DNA from: Tabrizicola piscis
Lineage (GTDB): Bacteria; Pseudomonadota; Alphaproteobacteria; Rhodobacterales; Rhodobacteraceae
DNA length: 64,000 nucleotides
Direction: 5' to 3'
Assembly: GCF_003940805.1 (NCBI RefSeq)
Contig: NZ_CP034328.1
Span: forward strand, 4,092,001 to 4,156,000
The position numbers and the translations under genes were made by a program. Shown piece after piece: positions 17,041-26,942 of the stretch. The notes beneath the pieces are model-generated. The model had not been told where the DNA came from. It made no database searches and worked only from the letters and a program-made list of their open reading frames with translations. Numbering within the stretch: position 1 is the first letter of the stretch; every line of letters starts with the position of its first letter.

Positions 17041-17868
17041 TCAGGTCCCGGTGCCGGCAAGGGGCCAGTAAAAATCAGGCGGCAACCCGGCATCGGCGCG
17101 CTTCGCCTCGTTGAACGGCGGCTTCAGGTTGCCGTGGAAATAACGCCGGACAAGTGTGTGGAACACGTCTTTCGGGTCTGTCCCATCCCGGCCGCACAGC
17201 CAGTTGAACCATTTCGAGCCATAGGCGACATGCGCCACTTCTTCGGCATAGATCACCTCAAGCGCGGTCAGGGCCTGAGTTTCGCCCGCGGCGCGGAAGA
17301 TGTCGATCATGCCGGGGGTTACGTCCAGCCCGCGCGCCTCCAGCACCATGGGCACGACGGCAAGGCGGCCGTGCAGGTCATGCGCGGTGTCTTCGGCGGC
17401 GCGCCACATTCCGGCATGGGCGGGCATCGCGCCGTAGTGGCTACCAAGTGCTTCAAGACAGTCGCAGATCAGGTTGAAATGCTTGGCTTCTTCGTCAGCG
17501 GCCTTCACCCAGTCGTCATAGAAGCCCATGGGCATCGGCTGATCGGTGAAGCGGGCGATGATGTCCCAATGCAGGTCGACGGCGTTCAGTTCGATATGCG
17601 CCACGGCATGCAGCAGGGCGATGCGGCCGAGCGGGCTGCCCGGGCGGCGGCGGGGCACGTCGCGCGGGTTCAACAGGTCCGGCTGGGCAGGGCGGGCTGG
17701 TTGGTCGGGCGGGGTGGCATGACCGACGGGCAAGGGCTGGCCCGCCGCGCGGGCGGCGAACCAACGCGCGGAATGAGCACGACCGAGGGCGGTCTTGGCG
17801 CGGCCATCTGCGGTGGTCAGGACCTCAACCGCCATTTCGGCAAGCGTCGGCCCTGTGGCGCCCGTCAC
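17041..17868 (-). CDS. DUF455 ferritin-like protein
   Basis: A 275-residue protein of the DUF455 family, a ferritin-like four-helix bundle expected to bind two metal ions. Candidate ligands are visible in HAVAHIELNAVDLHW, DEEAKHFNLI and YAEEVAHVAYG, which give the Glu/His pairs spaced as in ferritin-like folds. Function is not established; the fold is shared with tRNA-modifying MiaE and with rubrerythrins. The start is a GTG whose bases overlap the stop of bcp (GTGA), so translation is coupled to a peroxiredoxin, suggesting a link to peroxide or iron handling (inference). Confidence 0.8.
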   Translation of the reverse strand: MTGATGPTLAEMAVEVLTTADGRAKTALGRAHSARWFAARAAGQPLPVGHATPPDQPARPAQPDLLNPRDVPRRRPGSPLGRIALLHAVAHIELNAVDLHWDIIARFTDQPMPMGFYDDWVKAADEEAKHFNLICDCLEALGSHYGAMPAHAGMWRAAEDTAHDLHGRLAVVPMVLEARGLDVTPGMIDIFRAAGETQALTALEVIYAEEVAHVAYGSKWFNWLCGRDGTDPKDVFHTLVRRYFHGNLKPPFNEAKRADAGLPPDFYWPLAGTGT

Positions 17869-18326
17869 AGCGCCTTGACCGCAGCCAGAACCTCATCGGC
17901 ATGGCCCTTGACGCTGACCTTGGGCCAGACCTGGGCCACGTTGCCCGCGCCGTCGATCAGCACGGTCATCCGTTGGATGCCCATGTAGGTCTTGCCATAC
18001 ATGCTTTTCTCCACCCAGGCGCCGTAGTCTTCGCAGGTGGTCCCCGCTTCGTCCGAGGCGAGCACGATCGACAACCCGTGCTTCTTGCAGAACTTGTCAT
18101 GGCTTTTGACGCTGTCCTTGGAAATGCCGATCACCGTCGCCCCAGCGGCGGTGAAATCGGCCAGACGGGCGTTGAAATCCTGCGCCTCCAGCGTGCAGCC
18201 GGGGGTGTCGTCCTTGGGGTAGAAGTACAGCACCACCTTGCCGGGCCGCAGCGCCGACAGGGTGACGGTGGCCCCGCCATCGCGCGGCAGGGTGAAATCG
18301 GGGGCGGGCGATCCGGTGGACAGCAT
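17865..18326 (-). CDS. bcp: Thioredoxin-dependent peroxiredoxin, Bcp/PrxQ type
   Basis: Reduces hydrogen peroxide and organic hydroperoxides at a cysteine thiol. The peroxidatic C44 lies in the motif DDTPGCTLEAQDF. A further Cys sits in the KFCKKHG segment rather than at the usual +5 position, so the resolving cysteine arrangement differs from E. coli Bcp. The 153-residue length is normal and no signal peptide is present, so it is cytosolic. It starts behind a GCAAGGAG ribosome-binding site, overlaps the downstream ferritin-like gene by four bases, and is divergent from the YhdP-like gene. Confidence 0.92.
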   Translation of the reverse strand: MLSTGSPAPDFTLPRDGGATVTLSALRPGKVVLYFYPKDDTPGCTLEAQDFNARLADFTAAGATVIGISKDSVKSHDKFCKKHGLSIVLASDEAGTTCEDYGAWVEKSMYGKTYMGIQRMTVLIDGAGNVAQVWPKVSVKGHADEVLAAVKAL

Positions 18327-18474
18327 GGGCGGCTCCTTGCCTTGTCAGGATATGTGATTTTGGTTCTAGTTGCCTTCGCGCAAAGATAAAGGCAAGCACG
18401 GGGTTACCCGCACGCCATGAGATCAGGCACCCGACCACGGCGGCGGACACAGGCAGCGAGGCACGCAAGGCAAG

Positions 18475-21400
18475 ATGCAGGACGAACCGGCGGGCCAGGA
18501 CGATGGGACCACGCCCACCGACCGTCCGGCCCGTGGGGCGCGTGGCTTGGGTCTGGCGACCGGTGCGGGCGGGCGCAGGCGGCATCGGCGCACGCGATTC
18601 AGCCTGACCGTGATCCTGACGCTGCTGCTTCTGGCGCTTGGCTTTGGCTATCTGACCCTCGCCTACAGCGGGAAGACCTTGCGTTTTCCGGTCCTTGCCG
18701 TCGCCGAGGTCGAGGCGCGGCTGAATGCAGGCCTTGTCGGCGCGCGCCTGCCGGAAGGCGCGGCCGTGTCCTTGGGGGGGGTCGAATTTGCTGTGGACAG
18801 CAGCTTTGTCCCCCGCTTTCAGTTGGAAGATGTGCGGCTGATCGATCCCAGCGGCAGGTCGCTGCTGGCCCTGCCTGAGGCGCAGGTCACCTTTGATCCG
18901 ATGGCGATGCTTTCGGGTTATATCCGGCCAAGCTCAGTCCGGTTGATCGGGGCGCGGCTGGCCGTCCGGCGCGATGCCGACGGGCGTCTGGATCTGGAGT
19001 TTGGCGGCACTGCCGGGGCGGGGCCAAAAAGCCCGGCGGACGTGCTTGAGATGGTCGATGACGCGCTTGCGTCGCCCGGATTGTCCGCGCTTCGTGTGAT
19101 CGAGGCTGAGGCGTTGACCCTGACGCTGCGGGATGACCGTGCGGGGCGGTCGTGGCAAGTGGGCGACGGGCGGCTGACGATCGACAATCAAGCAGCAACG
19201 GTCGCGGCAGAACTTGGCCTGACGCTGCTGGACGGTGAGGTTCCGGCACAGGCGACGTTGACCATGGTCCTGACCAAAGGCGGCGGCGGCGCGCGGATGA
19301 ATGCCCGGCTGGACAACATGGCGGCTGCTGACCTTGCCGCGCTGGCGCCGCCGCTGGCATGGCTTGGCTTTGTGAAGGCCCCGCTGTCGGGGGGGCTTGT
19401 GGCGGAGGTGGCACCCGACGGCACGGTGGCCAACCTGACGGCTGACCTGTCGCTGGCCGCAGGCAGCATCTCGCCCGGGGCGGGGGCGCGGCCCGTGGAC
19501 TTTGACCGCGCTTCGCTGTCGCTTGGCTATGATCCGGTGACGGCACGTCTGGAGCTGACCGAGCTTGCGGTTGAAAGCCCCTCACTCCGGCTGCGGGCGC
19601 GCGGGCATGGTGATCTGCTGGATGCAAAGGGTGGGCCGCTTGCGGCGGGCGATCTGCCGGCCAGCGTGCTGGCGCAGATCGCCTTTGCCGAAGTGATGGT
19701 CGACCCCGAGGGCCTGTTCGAGGAGCCGGTGCGCTTTACCCAAGGGGCTTTGGACCTGCGCCTGCGGCTGGCCCCGTTCCGCCTTGATATCGGCCAACTG
19801 GCGCTGGTCGAGGGCGGGGAGCGGCTTTTGCTGTCGGGCGCGGTCGAGGCGGAATCGGGCGGCTGGGGCGGTGCCCTTGACGTGGAGCTTGACCAGATCG
19901 ACGCCGACCGGTTGCTGAAGCTGTGGCCGATTTCGGTCGTGCCAAAGACCCGCGACTGGTTTGCCGGCAACGTGGGTCAGGCCATGCTGACCGATGTGCG
20001 CGCGGCCTTGCGCCTGACGCCCGGCACCGCGCCGCGTTTCAGTCTGGGCTATGAATTCGCCGAGGCCGAGGTCCGGTTTGTCCGCACCTTGCCGCCTGTC
20101 CTTGATGCACGCGGCCATGCCACGCTGGAGGGCAGCACCTATACCGTCCAGCTGGACCGGGGCCATGTCGTGCCGCCCGAAGGCGGGCAGATCGAGGCGG
20201 CGGGTTCGGTCTTTCAGGTCGTCGACATCACCCAGCGGCCCGCCACGGCGAAAATCACTCTGGTCACATCCTCCACCCTGACGGCGACGCTGTCGCTGCT
20301 GGATCAGGCGCCGTTCAGCTTTTTCTCGAAAGCCGGGCAGCCGGTGAACCTTGGCGACGGGCGGGCCGAACTGCGCACGACGCTTTACATGCCGCTGATC
20401 ACCCGCGTGACCTTGCCCGATGTCAGCTTTGTCGTCACCGGGCGGATCGTCGACTTCACCTCGCCCGCGCTGGTGCCGGGGCGCATCCTGCGCGCGCCGG
20501 AAATCGCGGTGGCGGTCGATACCAAGGGGCTAAGCCTGTCAGGGCAGGGGATGCTGGACCTGCTGCCGGTCGATCTGACCTATCTGCAGGGCTTTGGCCC
20601 CGAACAGAATGGCCGCGCGCGGGTGAATGGCACGGTCATGCTGTCGGATGCGGCGCTGCGGGATCTGGGGATCGAACTGCCCGAAGGGTCGGTCCGTGGT
20701 GAAGGACCGGCGGCAATCGACATTGCCCTGATCAAGGGGCTGCCACCGCAACTGACGCTGACGTCAAACCTTGTCGGCCTTGCCCTGCGGCTTGACCCGC
20801 TTGGCTGGTCGAAGGACGCGGACACGCGCGCCAGTCTGGACCTTGAAGCGCGCCTGACGCGTGAGCCCCGCGTGGACCGCCTGATCCTGACCGCCCCGGG
20901 CCTTGAGGCGGAAGGCGACATCACCACCGCCGAAGGTGGCGGGCTGCAGCGTGCCCGCTTTTCCCGGGTCAAGGCGGGCAACTGGCTGGATGCCCCGGTG
21001 ACCCTGACCGGCACCGGGCGGAACCGTGCGCCGGATGTGGCAATTACCGGCGGCAGGCTGGACATTCGCGCCATGCCCAAGGGCAACAGTGGCGGGCAGG
21101 GGGGTAGCCCGCTTAGCGTCAGTCTTGACCGGCTGGTCATCTCGGACGGGATCACGCTGACCGGATTTCAGGGTGAGTTCGCTGACAACGGCGGGCTGAA
21201 TGGCCGCTTCAGTGCCACGGTCAATGGTCGCGGGCCGGTTCAAGGGGTGATGGCACCGGCCGAGGGCGGCAGCGCCTTTCGGATCACGTCCGACAATGCG
21301 GGCGAGGTGATGGCGGCGGCAGGCATCTTCGAGAATGGTCGTGGCGGCAGTCTGGACCTGACGCTTAGCCCACGGGGGCCGGCGGGCCAGTTTAACGGTC

Positions 21401-21852
21401 GCGCCCTCTTTACCCGGCTGCGGATTCAGGATGCACCGGCTTTGGCCGAGCTTCTGTCCGCCGTGTCGGTCGTGGGCCTGCTGGAGCAGATGGACGGCGA
21501 AGGGCTGGCCTTCAACAATGGCGAGGTGAATTTCATCCTGACCCCCGATGCCGTGGAAATCACCCAAGGGTCGGCCGTAGGCGCGTCGTTGGGGATTTCC
21601 TTTGCCGGGATCTACCAGACAGCAGGCGGGCGGCTTGACTTGCAAGGGGTGATCTCGCCGATCTATCTGCTGAACGGCGTGGGGCAAATCTTCTCGCGCC
21701 GGGGGGAGGGGTTGTTCGGCTTCAACTACCGGCTGACCGGCACGGCTGCGGACCCCAATGTTTCTGTCAACCCGCTGTCCGTCCTGACGCCCGGCCTGTT
21801 CCGCGAAATCTTTCGTACAGCCCCCCCGAACCTGAAGGACAGCGGCGGATGA
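18475..21852 (+). CDS. YhdP/AsmA-like envelope protein (DUF3971 and AsmA C-terminal regions)
   Basis: A giant 1125-residue bitopic protein with a basic cytoplasmic N terminus, one transmembrane helix at about 42-63 and a long periplasmic region. That region consists of beta-rich repeats of the AsmA/YhdP class, including a DUF3971-like middle and an AsmA-like C-terminal part (about 900-1100, [19 protein letters not shown] then [17 protein letters not shown]). Relatives form elongated hydrophobic grooves that carry phospholipid between inner and outer membranes. The assignment rests on overall architecture, not a catalytic motif. Its stop overlaps the queA start (ATGA), though the two functions are unrelated. 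Confidence 0.82.
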   Translation: MQDEPAGQDDGTTPTDRPARGARGLGLATGAGGRRRHRRTRFSLTVILTLLLLALGFGYLTLAYSGKTLRFPVLAVAEVEARLNAGLVGARLPEGAAVSLGGVEFAVDSSFVPRFQLEDVRLIDPSGRSLLALPEAQVTFDPMAMLSGYIRPSSVRLIGARLAVRRDADGRLDLEFGGTAGAGPKSPADVLEMVDDALASPGLSALRVIEAEALTLTLRDDRAGRSWQVGDGRLTIDNQAATVAAELGLTLLDGEVPAQATLTMVLTKGGGGARMNARLDNMAAADLAALAPPLAWLGFVKAPLSGGLVAEVAPDGTVANLTADLSLAAGSISPGAGARPVDFDRASLSLGYDPVTARLELTELAVESPSLRLRARGHGDLLDAKGGPLAAGDLPASVLAQIAFAEVMVDPEGLFEEPVRFTQGALDLRLRLAPFRLDIGQLALVEGGERLLLSGAVEAESGGWGGALDVELDQIDADRLLKLWPISVVPKTRDWFAGNVGQAMLTDVRAALRLTPGTAPRFSLGYEFAEAEVRFVRTLPPVLDARGHATLEGSTYTVQLDRGHVVPPEGGQIEAAGSVFQVVDITQRPATAKITLVTSSTLTATLSLLDQAPFSFFSKAGQPVNLGDGRAELRTTLYMPLITRVTLPDVSFVVTGRIVDFTSPALVPGRILRAPEIAVAVDTKGLSLSGQGMLDLLPVDLTYLQGFGPEQNGRARVNGTVMLSDAALRDLGIELPEGSVRGEGPAAIDIALIKGLPPQLTLTSNLVGLALRLDPLGWSKDADTRASLDLEARLTREPRVDRLILTAPGLEAEGDITTAEGGGLQRARFSRVKAGNWLDAPVTLTGTGRNRAPDVAITGGRLDIRAMPKGNSGGQGGSPLSVSLDRLVISDGITLTGFQGEFADNGGLNGRFSATVNGRGPVQGVMAPAEGGSAFRITSDNAGEVMAAAGIFENGRGGSLDLTLSPRGPAGQFNGRALFTRLRIQDAPALAELLSAVSVVGLLEQMDGEGLAFNNGEVNFILTPDAVEITQGSAVGASLGISFAGIYQTAGGRLDLQGVISPIYLLNGVGQIFSRRGEGLFGFNYRLTGTAADPNVSVNPLSVLTPGLFREIFRTAPPNLKDSGG

Positions 21853-22892
21853 AGCTTGCCGATTTCGACTTTGATCTGCCCGAGACCCTGATTGCCACCC
21901 GACCGGCCCGGCCGCGCACCCATGCCCGGCTTTTGCTGGCCGAAGGCGACCGGATCAGTGACCGGCATGTCTTTGACCTGCAGGACATCCTGCGCCCCGG
22001 TGACCGGCTGGTCCTGAACAACACCAAGGTCATCCCGGCCCGCCTGTTCGGCACCCGCCAACGCGGCGATGCGGTGGCCAAGGTCGAGATCACGCTTCTG
22101 GAACCCCAGCCCCTGGGCTGGCGGGCGCTGGCCAAGCCCCTGCGCAAGGTGAATCTGGGCGAGGTGATCCGCTTTTCCGACCGACTGAGCGCCAGCGTGG
22201 CAGCAAAGACGGAAACGGACCTGACGCTGGCCTTCGATCTGACGGGGGATGACTTTGACGCCGCCTTGGCCGAGGCCGGGGTGATGCCGCTGCCGCCCTA
22301 TATCGCCGCCAAACGCGCCGCCGATGACCAGGACCGGACCGATTACCAGACCGTCTTTGCCCGCCATGCCGGGGCCGTCGCCGCGCCAACTGCCTCGCTG
22401 CATTTTGACGAACCGCTCCTGCGCGCGCTGGCGGCCAAGGGTGTCGACTTCACCGAAGTGACCCTGCATGTCGGCGCAGGCACCTTCCTGCCGGTGAAGG
22501 TGGAGGATGTGACCACCCACAAGATGCACGCCGAATGGGGCCGCGTCAGCGCCGCCGCCGCGGATGAGATCAACGCGACGAAGCGGGCAGGGGGCCGGAT
22601 CATCCCTGTCGGCACCACAGCGCTGCGGCTGATTGAAAGTGCGGCCAGCCCGGACGGCACCCTGCACCCCTGGGAGGGTGAGACGGATATCTTCATCTAT
22701 CCGGGCTACCGCTTTCGCATCACCGATGCGCTGATGACCAACTTTCACCTGCCGAAATCGACGCTGGTGATGCTGGTTGCGGCGCTGATGGGCGAGACGA
22801 CGATCCGCAAGGTCTATGACCATGCCATCAATCAGGGCTACCGTTTCTTCTCATACGGCGACAGTTCGCTGCTGATTCCAGCCAAAGCCTGA
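21849..22892 (+). CDS. queA: S-adenosylmethionine:tRNA ribosyltransferase-isomerase
   Basis: Transfers and isomerises the ribosyl group of SAM onto preQ1-modified tRNA, giving epoxyqueuosine. The 347-residue chain shows the family landmarks [18 protein letters not shown] at the N terminus, [13 protein letters not shown] near residue 56, [18 protein letters not shown] near 205-220, HAEW and TTALRLIES, and [18 protein letters not shown] near the C terminus. It begins with ATG overlapping the TGA of the YhdP-like gene. The tRNA-guanine transglycosylase partner (tgt) is not in the window, so the rest of the pathway must lie elsewhere. Confidence 0.96.
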   Translation: MKLADFDFDLPETLIATRPARPRTHARLLLAEGDRISDRHVFDLQDILRPGDRLVLNNTKVIPARLFGTRQRGDAVAKVEITLLEPQPLGWRALAKPLRKVNLGEVIRFSDRLSASVAAKTETDLTLAFDLTGDDFDAALAEAGVMPLPPYIAAKRAADDQDRTDYQTVFARHAGAVAAPTASLHFDEPLLRALAAKGVDFTEVTLHVGAGTFLPVKVEDVTTHKMHAEWGRVSAAAADEINATKRAGGRIIPVGTTALRLIESAASPDGTLHPWEGETDIFIYPGYRFRITDALMTNFHLPKSTLVMLVAALMGETTIRKVYDHAINQGYRFFSYGDSSLLIPAKA

Positions 22893-22923
22893 GTCTGTTC
22901 CCTCTGACCCTGAAAGTCGCCCG

Positions 22924-24168
22924 ATGCTGAAAGTTCTGTCCCATTCCTGGCCGCTTCTGATGGGCGTCATGCTGCTGATGGTCGGCAACGGCATTCAGGG
23001 CACGCTGCTGGGCATCCGCGGCAATCTGGAAGGGTTCACGACCTATCAGCTGTCCTATGTCATGGCGGCCTATTTCCTTGGGTTCCTCTTCGGGTCCTGG
23101 ATCGCGCCAAAGATGATCCGCCGAGTCGGGCATGTGCGGGTGTTCGCAGCACTTGGGTCGCTGATCTCGGCGATCATCGTGATCTACCCGGTGTTCCCCG
23201 ACTGGATGGCCTGGACAGCGCTGCGGGTGCTGGCGGGGTTCTGCTTTTCCGGCATCTACATCACGGCGGAAAGCTGGATCAACAACACCGCCAGCAATGA
23301 CACCCGGGGTCAGGCGCTTTCCGCCTACATGATCGTGCAGATGCTGGGGATCATCGCAAGCCAGGCACTGATCAACGTGCCGGACCCGTCGGGCTTTGCG
23401 CTGTTCATCATCCCATCGGTGCTGGTGTCGCTGGCCTTCATGCCGATCCTGCTGGCGCCGGTTCCCGCCCCAGCCTTCGACAGCACGCGCCGGCTGCCCT
23501 TTACCGAGTTGTTCCGCATCTCGCCGCTTGGCTGTGTGGGGATGCTGCTGACCGGGGGCGTGTTCTCGGCGATGTTCGGCATGGCCTCGGTCTGGGGGGC
23601 GCAGGTCGGGCTTTCGGTGCGCGACATCTCGATCTTCGTGGGCGCGATGTATGTGGGAGGGCTGGTCCTGCAATACCCGATCGGGCTGGCGTCTGACCGG
23701 ATGGACCGCCGGATGCTGATCACCGTTCTGTCGGCGGTGGCGGCGGCGGTGATGCTGATGGCGGCCTTTGTGGACTTGCCCTTTGCCGCGCTGATCGGGG
23801 TGGCCGTCCTGTTGGGTGGGATCACCAACCCGGTCTATGCGCTGCTGATCGCCTATACGAACGACTTCCTCCCGCGCGAGGAGATGGCCGCCGCATCGGC
23901 GGGGCTGATCTTCCTGAACGGGTTCGGCGCGATCTTTGGCCCCCTTGTCACCGGCTGGATGATGGAAACGGTTGGCCCCTCAGGCTTCTTCCTGTTCATC
24001 GGCGTGCTGTTCGTGCTGCTGTCGGCCTATGCCATGTGGCGGATGACCCGCCGCGCCGCACCCAGCGTCACGGGGGCCTTCCGCGGGGTCACCCCCACGG
24101 CCTCGCCACTGGCCGTTGGGGCCGTGCTCGACGAGGCTTCGGTCGAGGTTCAGGCCGCCCGTCCCTGA
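22924..24168 (+). CDS. MFS transporter, YcaD-like
   Basis: A 414-residue 12-helix major facilitator protein. TM1 carries GVMLLMVGNGIQGTLLGIRGNL, and the loop after TM2 has the motif GSWIAPKMIRRVGHVRV, a degenerate motif A. The second half begins near residue 205. The arrangement matches the YcaD / UbiA-unrelated 'MFS sugar-like' transporters of alphaproteobacteria. Substrate unknown. It follows queA by 31 bases and may be co-transcribed. A Pro/Ala-rich C-terminal tail (about 380-414) is likely cytoplasmic and disordered. Confidence 0.85.
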   Translation: MLKVLSHSWPLLMGVMLLMVGNGIQGTLLGIRGNLEGFTTYQLSYVMAAYFLGFLFGSWIAPKMIRRVGHVRVFAALGSLISAIIVIYPVFPDWMAWTALRVLAGFCFSGIYITAESWINNTASNDTRGQALSAYMIVQMLGIIASQALINVPDPSGFALFIIPSVLVSLAFMPILLAPVPAPAFDSTRRLPFTELFRISPLGCVGMLLTGGVFSAMFGMASVWGAQVGLSVRDISIFVGAMYVGGLVLQYPIGLASDRMDRRMLITVLSAVAAAVMLMAAFVDLPFAALIGVAVLLGGITNPVYALLIAYTNDFLPREEMAAASAGLIFLNGFGAIFGPLVTGWMMETVGPSGFFLFIGVLFVLLSAYAMWRMTRRAAPSVTGAFRGVTPTASPLAVGAVLDEASVEVQAARP

Positions 24169-24228
24169 CATCGGCGGTTGCAGGGCGGCGCATTCCCTGC
24201 AAGGCTTGACCGCAAAAGGGAGGGGCGC

Positions 24229-24798
24229 ATGGCAGACCCGATGGAGGTTCTGGAGTTCTGGCTGCACGAGATCGGCCCCAAGGGCTGGTACGCCGGGGGG
24301 GACGCGATCGACACGGTCTGCCGTGACCGGTTCGGCGATCTGTGGCAGGCGGCCCATGACGGCGGGCTGGAGCATTGGGTTGATGGCACGGTCGGAACGC
24401 TGGCCTATCTGATCGTCACCGACCAGTTCCCCCGCAACATCCACCGTGACAGCCCGCTGGCCTTTGCCACCGACGCCCGGGCCCGCGATGCGGCTCGCAA
24501 GGCCGTGGCGATGGGCTGGGACATGAAGGCCCCGGAGCCCGAGCGGCAGTTCTTCTACATGCCTTTCGAACATTCCGAAGACCCGAAGGATCAGGAACTC
24601 TCGGTCGCCTATCTGACGGAACGCCTGTCGTCCGAGCCGGACAAGGCCTTGCACGCGCGCGCCCATCAAGAGGTGATCCGCCGCTATGGCCGCTTTCCAA
24701 CCCGGAATGCCGCACTCGGCCGCGTCTCATCGCCCGAGGAGCAGGCCTATCTGGATACGGGCGGCTATGGCGCGCTGGTGGAACGCTTGAAGACCTGA
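24229..24798 (+). CDS. DUF924 family protein
   Basis: A 189-residue soluble, mainly helical protein of the DUF924 family (TPR-like fold). Diagnostic stretches are VLEFWLHEIGPKGWY at the N terminus, LIVTDQFPRNIHRDSPLAFATD at about 61-81, and FFYMPFEHSEDPKDQELSV at about 103-120. The His/Glu residues in the last stretch are nearly invariant in the family. No biochemical function has been established. The ATG at 24229 is preferred over one at 24178 because of the AAGGGAGGGG site just before it. Confidence 0.9.
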   Translation: MADPMEVLEFWLHEIGPKGWYAGGDAIDTVCRDRFGDLWQAAHDGGLEHWVDGTVGTLAYLIVTDQFPRNIHRDSPLAFATDARARDAARKAVAMGWDMKAPEPERQFFYMPFEHSEDPKDQELSVAYLTERLSSEPDKALHARAHQEVIRRYGRFPTRNAALGRVSSPEEQAYLDTGGYGALVERLKT

Positions 24799-24911
24799 AG
24801 CCATGCGTCAGGCGCATAGGCCTGTGGCGGCGCCTTTGTTGCTTGGGGTTCCAAATTGGTTTAAGGGCAAACTACTTTTTCGGCTAAGGGAAAAGAGTGG
24901 GGGAGGGAAGA

Positions 24912-26309
24912 ATGGCAGGCCAGAGTTTCGACGTAGTTGTGATAGGTGCCGGACCGGGGGGCTATGTCGCGGCCATTCGTGCCAGCCAGCTGGGCCTGAA
25001 GGTCGCCATCATCGAGCGTGAGAATCTGGGCGGCATCTGCCTGAACTGGGGCTGCATCCCGACCAAGGCGATGCTCCGCAGTGCCGAAGTGTTCCACCTG
25101 ATGCACCGCGCCAAGGAATTTGGCCTTGGCGCCACGGGGATCAGCTATGACCTGCCCGCCGTCGTCGCCCGCAGCCGTGGAGTGGCAAAGCAGCTGTCGG
25201 GCGGCATCGGCCATCTGATGAAGAAGAACAAGGTGACCGTGTTCATGGGCTCGGCGACCATCCCGGCAAAGGGGACCGTCAGCGTCAAGACTGACAAGGG
25301 CACGGAAACCCTGACGGCCAAGTCCATCGTCCTTGCCACCGGCGCGCGGGCCCGCGAACTGCCGGGGCTGGAGGCGGATGGCGATCTGGTCTGGTCCTAC
25401 CGCCACGCCCTTGTGGCCAGCCGGATGCCGAAGAAATTGCTGGTCATCGGTTCCGGCGCGATTGGCATCGAATTTGCGTCCTTCTTCAACACCTTGGGTG
25501 CAGATACCACGGTGGTTGAGGTGATGGACCGCATCCTTCCCGTCGAAGATGCCGAAATCTCGGCCTTTGCGAAAAAGTCTTTCGTGAAGCAGGGCATGAA
25601 GATCATGGAAAAGGCCACGGTCAAGAAACTTGACCGCAAGCCGGGGCAGGGCGTCACCGCCCATATCGAGACTGGCGGCAAGACCGAGACGATGGAGTTT
25701 GATACCGTGATCTCGGCTGTCGGGATCGTCGGCAATGTCGAAGATCTTGGGCTTGAGGCCTTGGGCGTCAAGATCGACCGCACCCATGTGGTCACCGATG
25801 AATACTGCCGCACCGGGGTAGACGGGCTTTACGCCATCGGTGACATCGCGGGCGCGCCGTGGCTTGCGCACAAGGCCAGCCATGAAGGCGTGATGGTGGC
25901 CGAACTGATCGCGGGCAAGCACCCGCACCCGATCAAGCCGAATTCCATCGCCGGCTGCACCTATTGCCAGCCGCAGATCGCCTCCGTCGGCCTGACGGAG
26001 GAAAAGGCCAAGGCGGCGGGCTATACGCTGAAGGTCGGTCGCTTCCCCTTCATCGGCAACGGCAAGGCAATTGCTCTGGGCGAGGCGGAGGGGATGATCA
26101 AGACCATCTTCGACGCCAAGACGGGTGAGATGCTGGGTGCCCATATGGTCGGCGCGGAAGTCACCGAACTGATCCAGGGCTATGTCGTCGCCCGCGGGCT
26201 GGAGACGACCGAGGAAGACCTGATGAACACAGTCTTCCCGCACCCCACCCTGTCCGAGATGATGCACGAAGCCGTGCTGGATGCCTACGGCCGCGCGCTG
26301 CATATCTGA
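24912..26309 (+). CDS. lpdA: Dihydrolipoyl dehydrogenase (E3)
   Basis: Reoxidises dihydrolipoamide of 2-oxoacid dehydrogenase complexes or the glycine cleavage system, passing electrons through FAD to NAD+. The 465 residues include the FAD-binding GAGPGG (12-17), the redox pair C43/C48 in GGICLNWGCIPTK, the NAD-binding GSGAIGIEFASFF near residue 180, the second FAD motif GVDGLYAIGDIAG near 305, and the catalytic His-Glu in PHPTLSEMMHEA near 438-448. The ATG at 24912 was taken because a GGGAGGGAAG site precedes it. No E1/E2 genes adjoin, so the complex served is unknown; relatives carry several lpd paralogues. Confidence 0.95.
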   Translation: MAGQSFDVVVIGAGPGGYVAAIRASQLGLKVAIIERENLGGICLNWGCIPTKAMLRSAEVFHLMHRAKEFGLGATGISYDLPAVVARSRGVAKQLSGGIGHLMKKNKVTVFMGSATIPAKGTVSVKTDKGTETLTAKSIVLATGARARELPGLEADGDLVWSYRHALVASRMPKKLLVIGSGAIGIEFASFFNTLGADTTVVEVMDRILPVEDAEISAFAKKSFVKQGMKIMEKATVKKLDRKPGQGVTAHIETGGKTETMEFDTVISAVGIVGNVEDLGLEALGVKIDRTHVVTDEYCRTGVDGLYAIGDIAGAPWLAHKASHEGVMVAELIAGKHPHPIKPNSIAGCTYCQPQIASVGLTEEKAKAAGYTLKVGRFPFIGNGKAIALGEAEGMIKTIFDAKTGEMLGAHMVGAEVTELIQGYVVARGLETTEEDLMNTVFPHPTLSEMMHEAVLDAYGRALHI

Positions 26310-26866
26310 TGCGCTATCTGAACCGGGTGGTGATGCAGCAGACCAGCCGCGACTGGATCCGCGCGCTGGGGCCGGAAAAGCTGGATGCGGCCGAGATTTC
26401 GGGGGAATGGGGCAAGGGCTATGGCTTTCGGTCCTACAAGACCTACCGCTACCCCGAGTTCGACCCCTGCGCCGCACCGTTCCGCGATGATGAGGGTCGG
26501 GTCATCAAGGTTGATCTGATTCTGGCCAATCAGGTCTGGGAACATGTCGACCGCCCCCATGCCGCGACGCGCAATGTCTGGAAGATGCTGCGCAAGGGTG
26601 GGTGGTTCTGGCTGGCCGTGCCGTTCTTCATCCCCTACCACGCGGTGCCGGTTGATTGCAGCCGCTGGACGGCACGCGGCCTGTGTAATCTGTTGGTTGA
26701 GGGTGGCTTTGACGAAGCCTCGATCCGCGCGGCGCAATGGGGCAACCGCGCTGCCGCCCTGCGCAACCTTGAAACCCCCTGGCCCCCGGAACTGCGGCCT
26801 GACGACGATCTGACCGATGATCCCGAGTTTCCCATCGTTGCCTGGGCGATGGGCCAGAAGGTCTAG
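26309..26866 (+). CDS. Class I SAM-dependent methyltransferase domain protein
   Basis: A 185-residue protein resembling a compact Methyltransf_11-like fold. Motif I is weak (LDAAEISGEWG, acidic residue after the first strand) and a YPEFDPC segment stands where the second strand should be. KVDLILANQVWEHVDRP gives a recognisable motif II / post-II, and MLRKGGWFWLAVPF fits motif III. The glycine-rich loop is degenerate, so SAM binding is probable rather than certain. The gene starts inside the lpd stop (TGATG, one base shared), suggesting translational reinitiation. The substrate is unknown. Confidence 0.68.
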   Translation: MRYLNRVVMQQTSRDWIRALGPEKLDAAEISGEWGKGYGFRSYKTYRYPEFDPCAAPFRDDEGRVIKVDLILANQVWEHVDRPHAATRNVWKMLRKGGWFWLAVPFFIPYHAVPVDCSRWTARGLCNLLVEGGFDEASIRAAQWGNRAAALRNLETPWPPELRPDDDLTDDPEFPIVAWAMGQKV

Positions 26867-26942
26867 ATTGAAACCGTAGCCCGCGCCAAAGGCCCTGACG
26901 CCGCCACTGGCGCTTTGGCGCAGGACTGGCTACCAAACCGAC

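Noticed and set aside
24861..26477. A 538-codon open frame antisense to lpd
   Set aside because: His/Arg-rich translation with no motif, covering lpd and its promoter; an antisense shadow.
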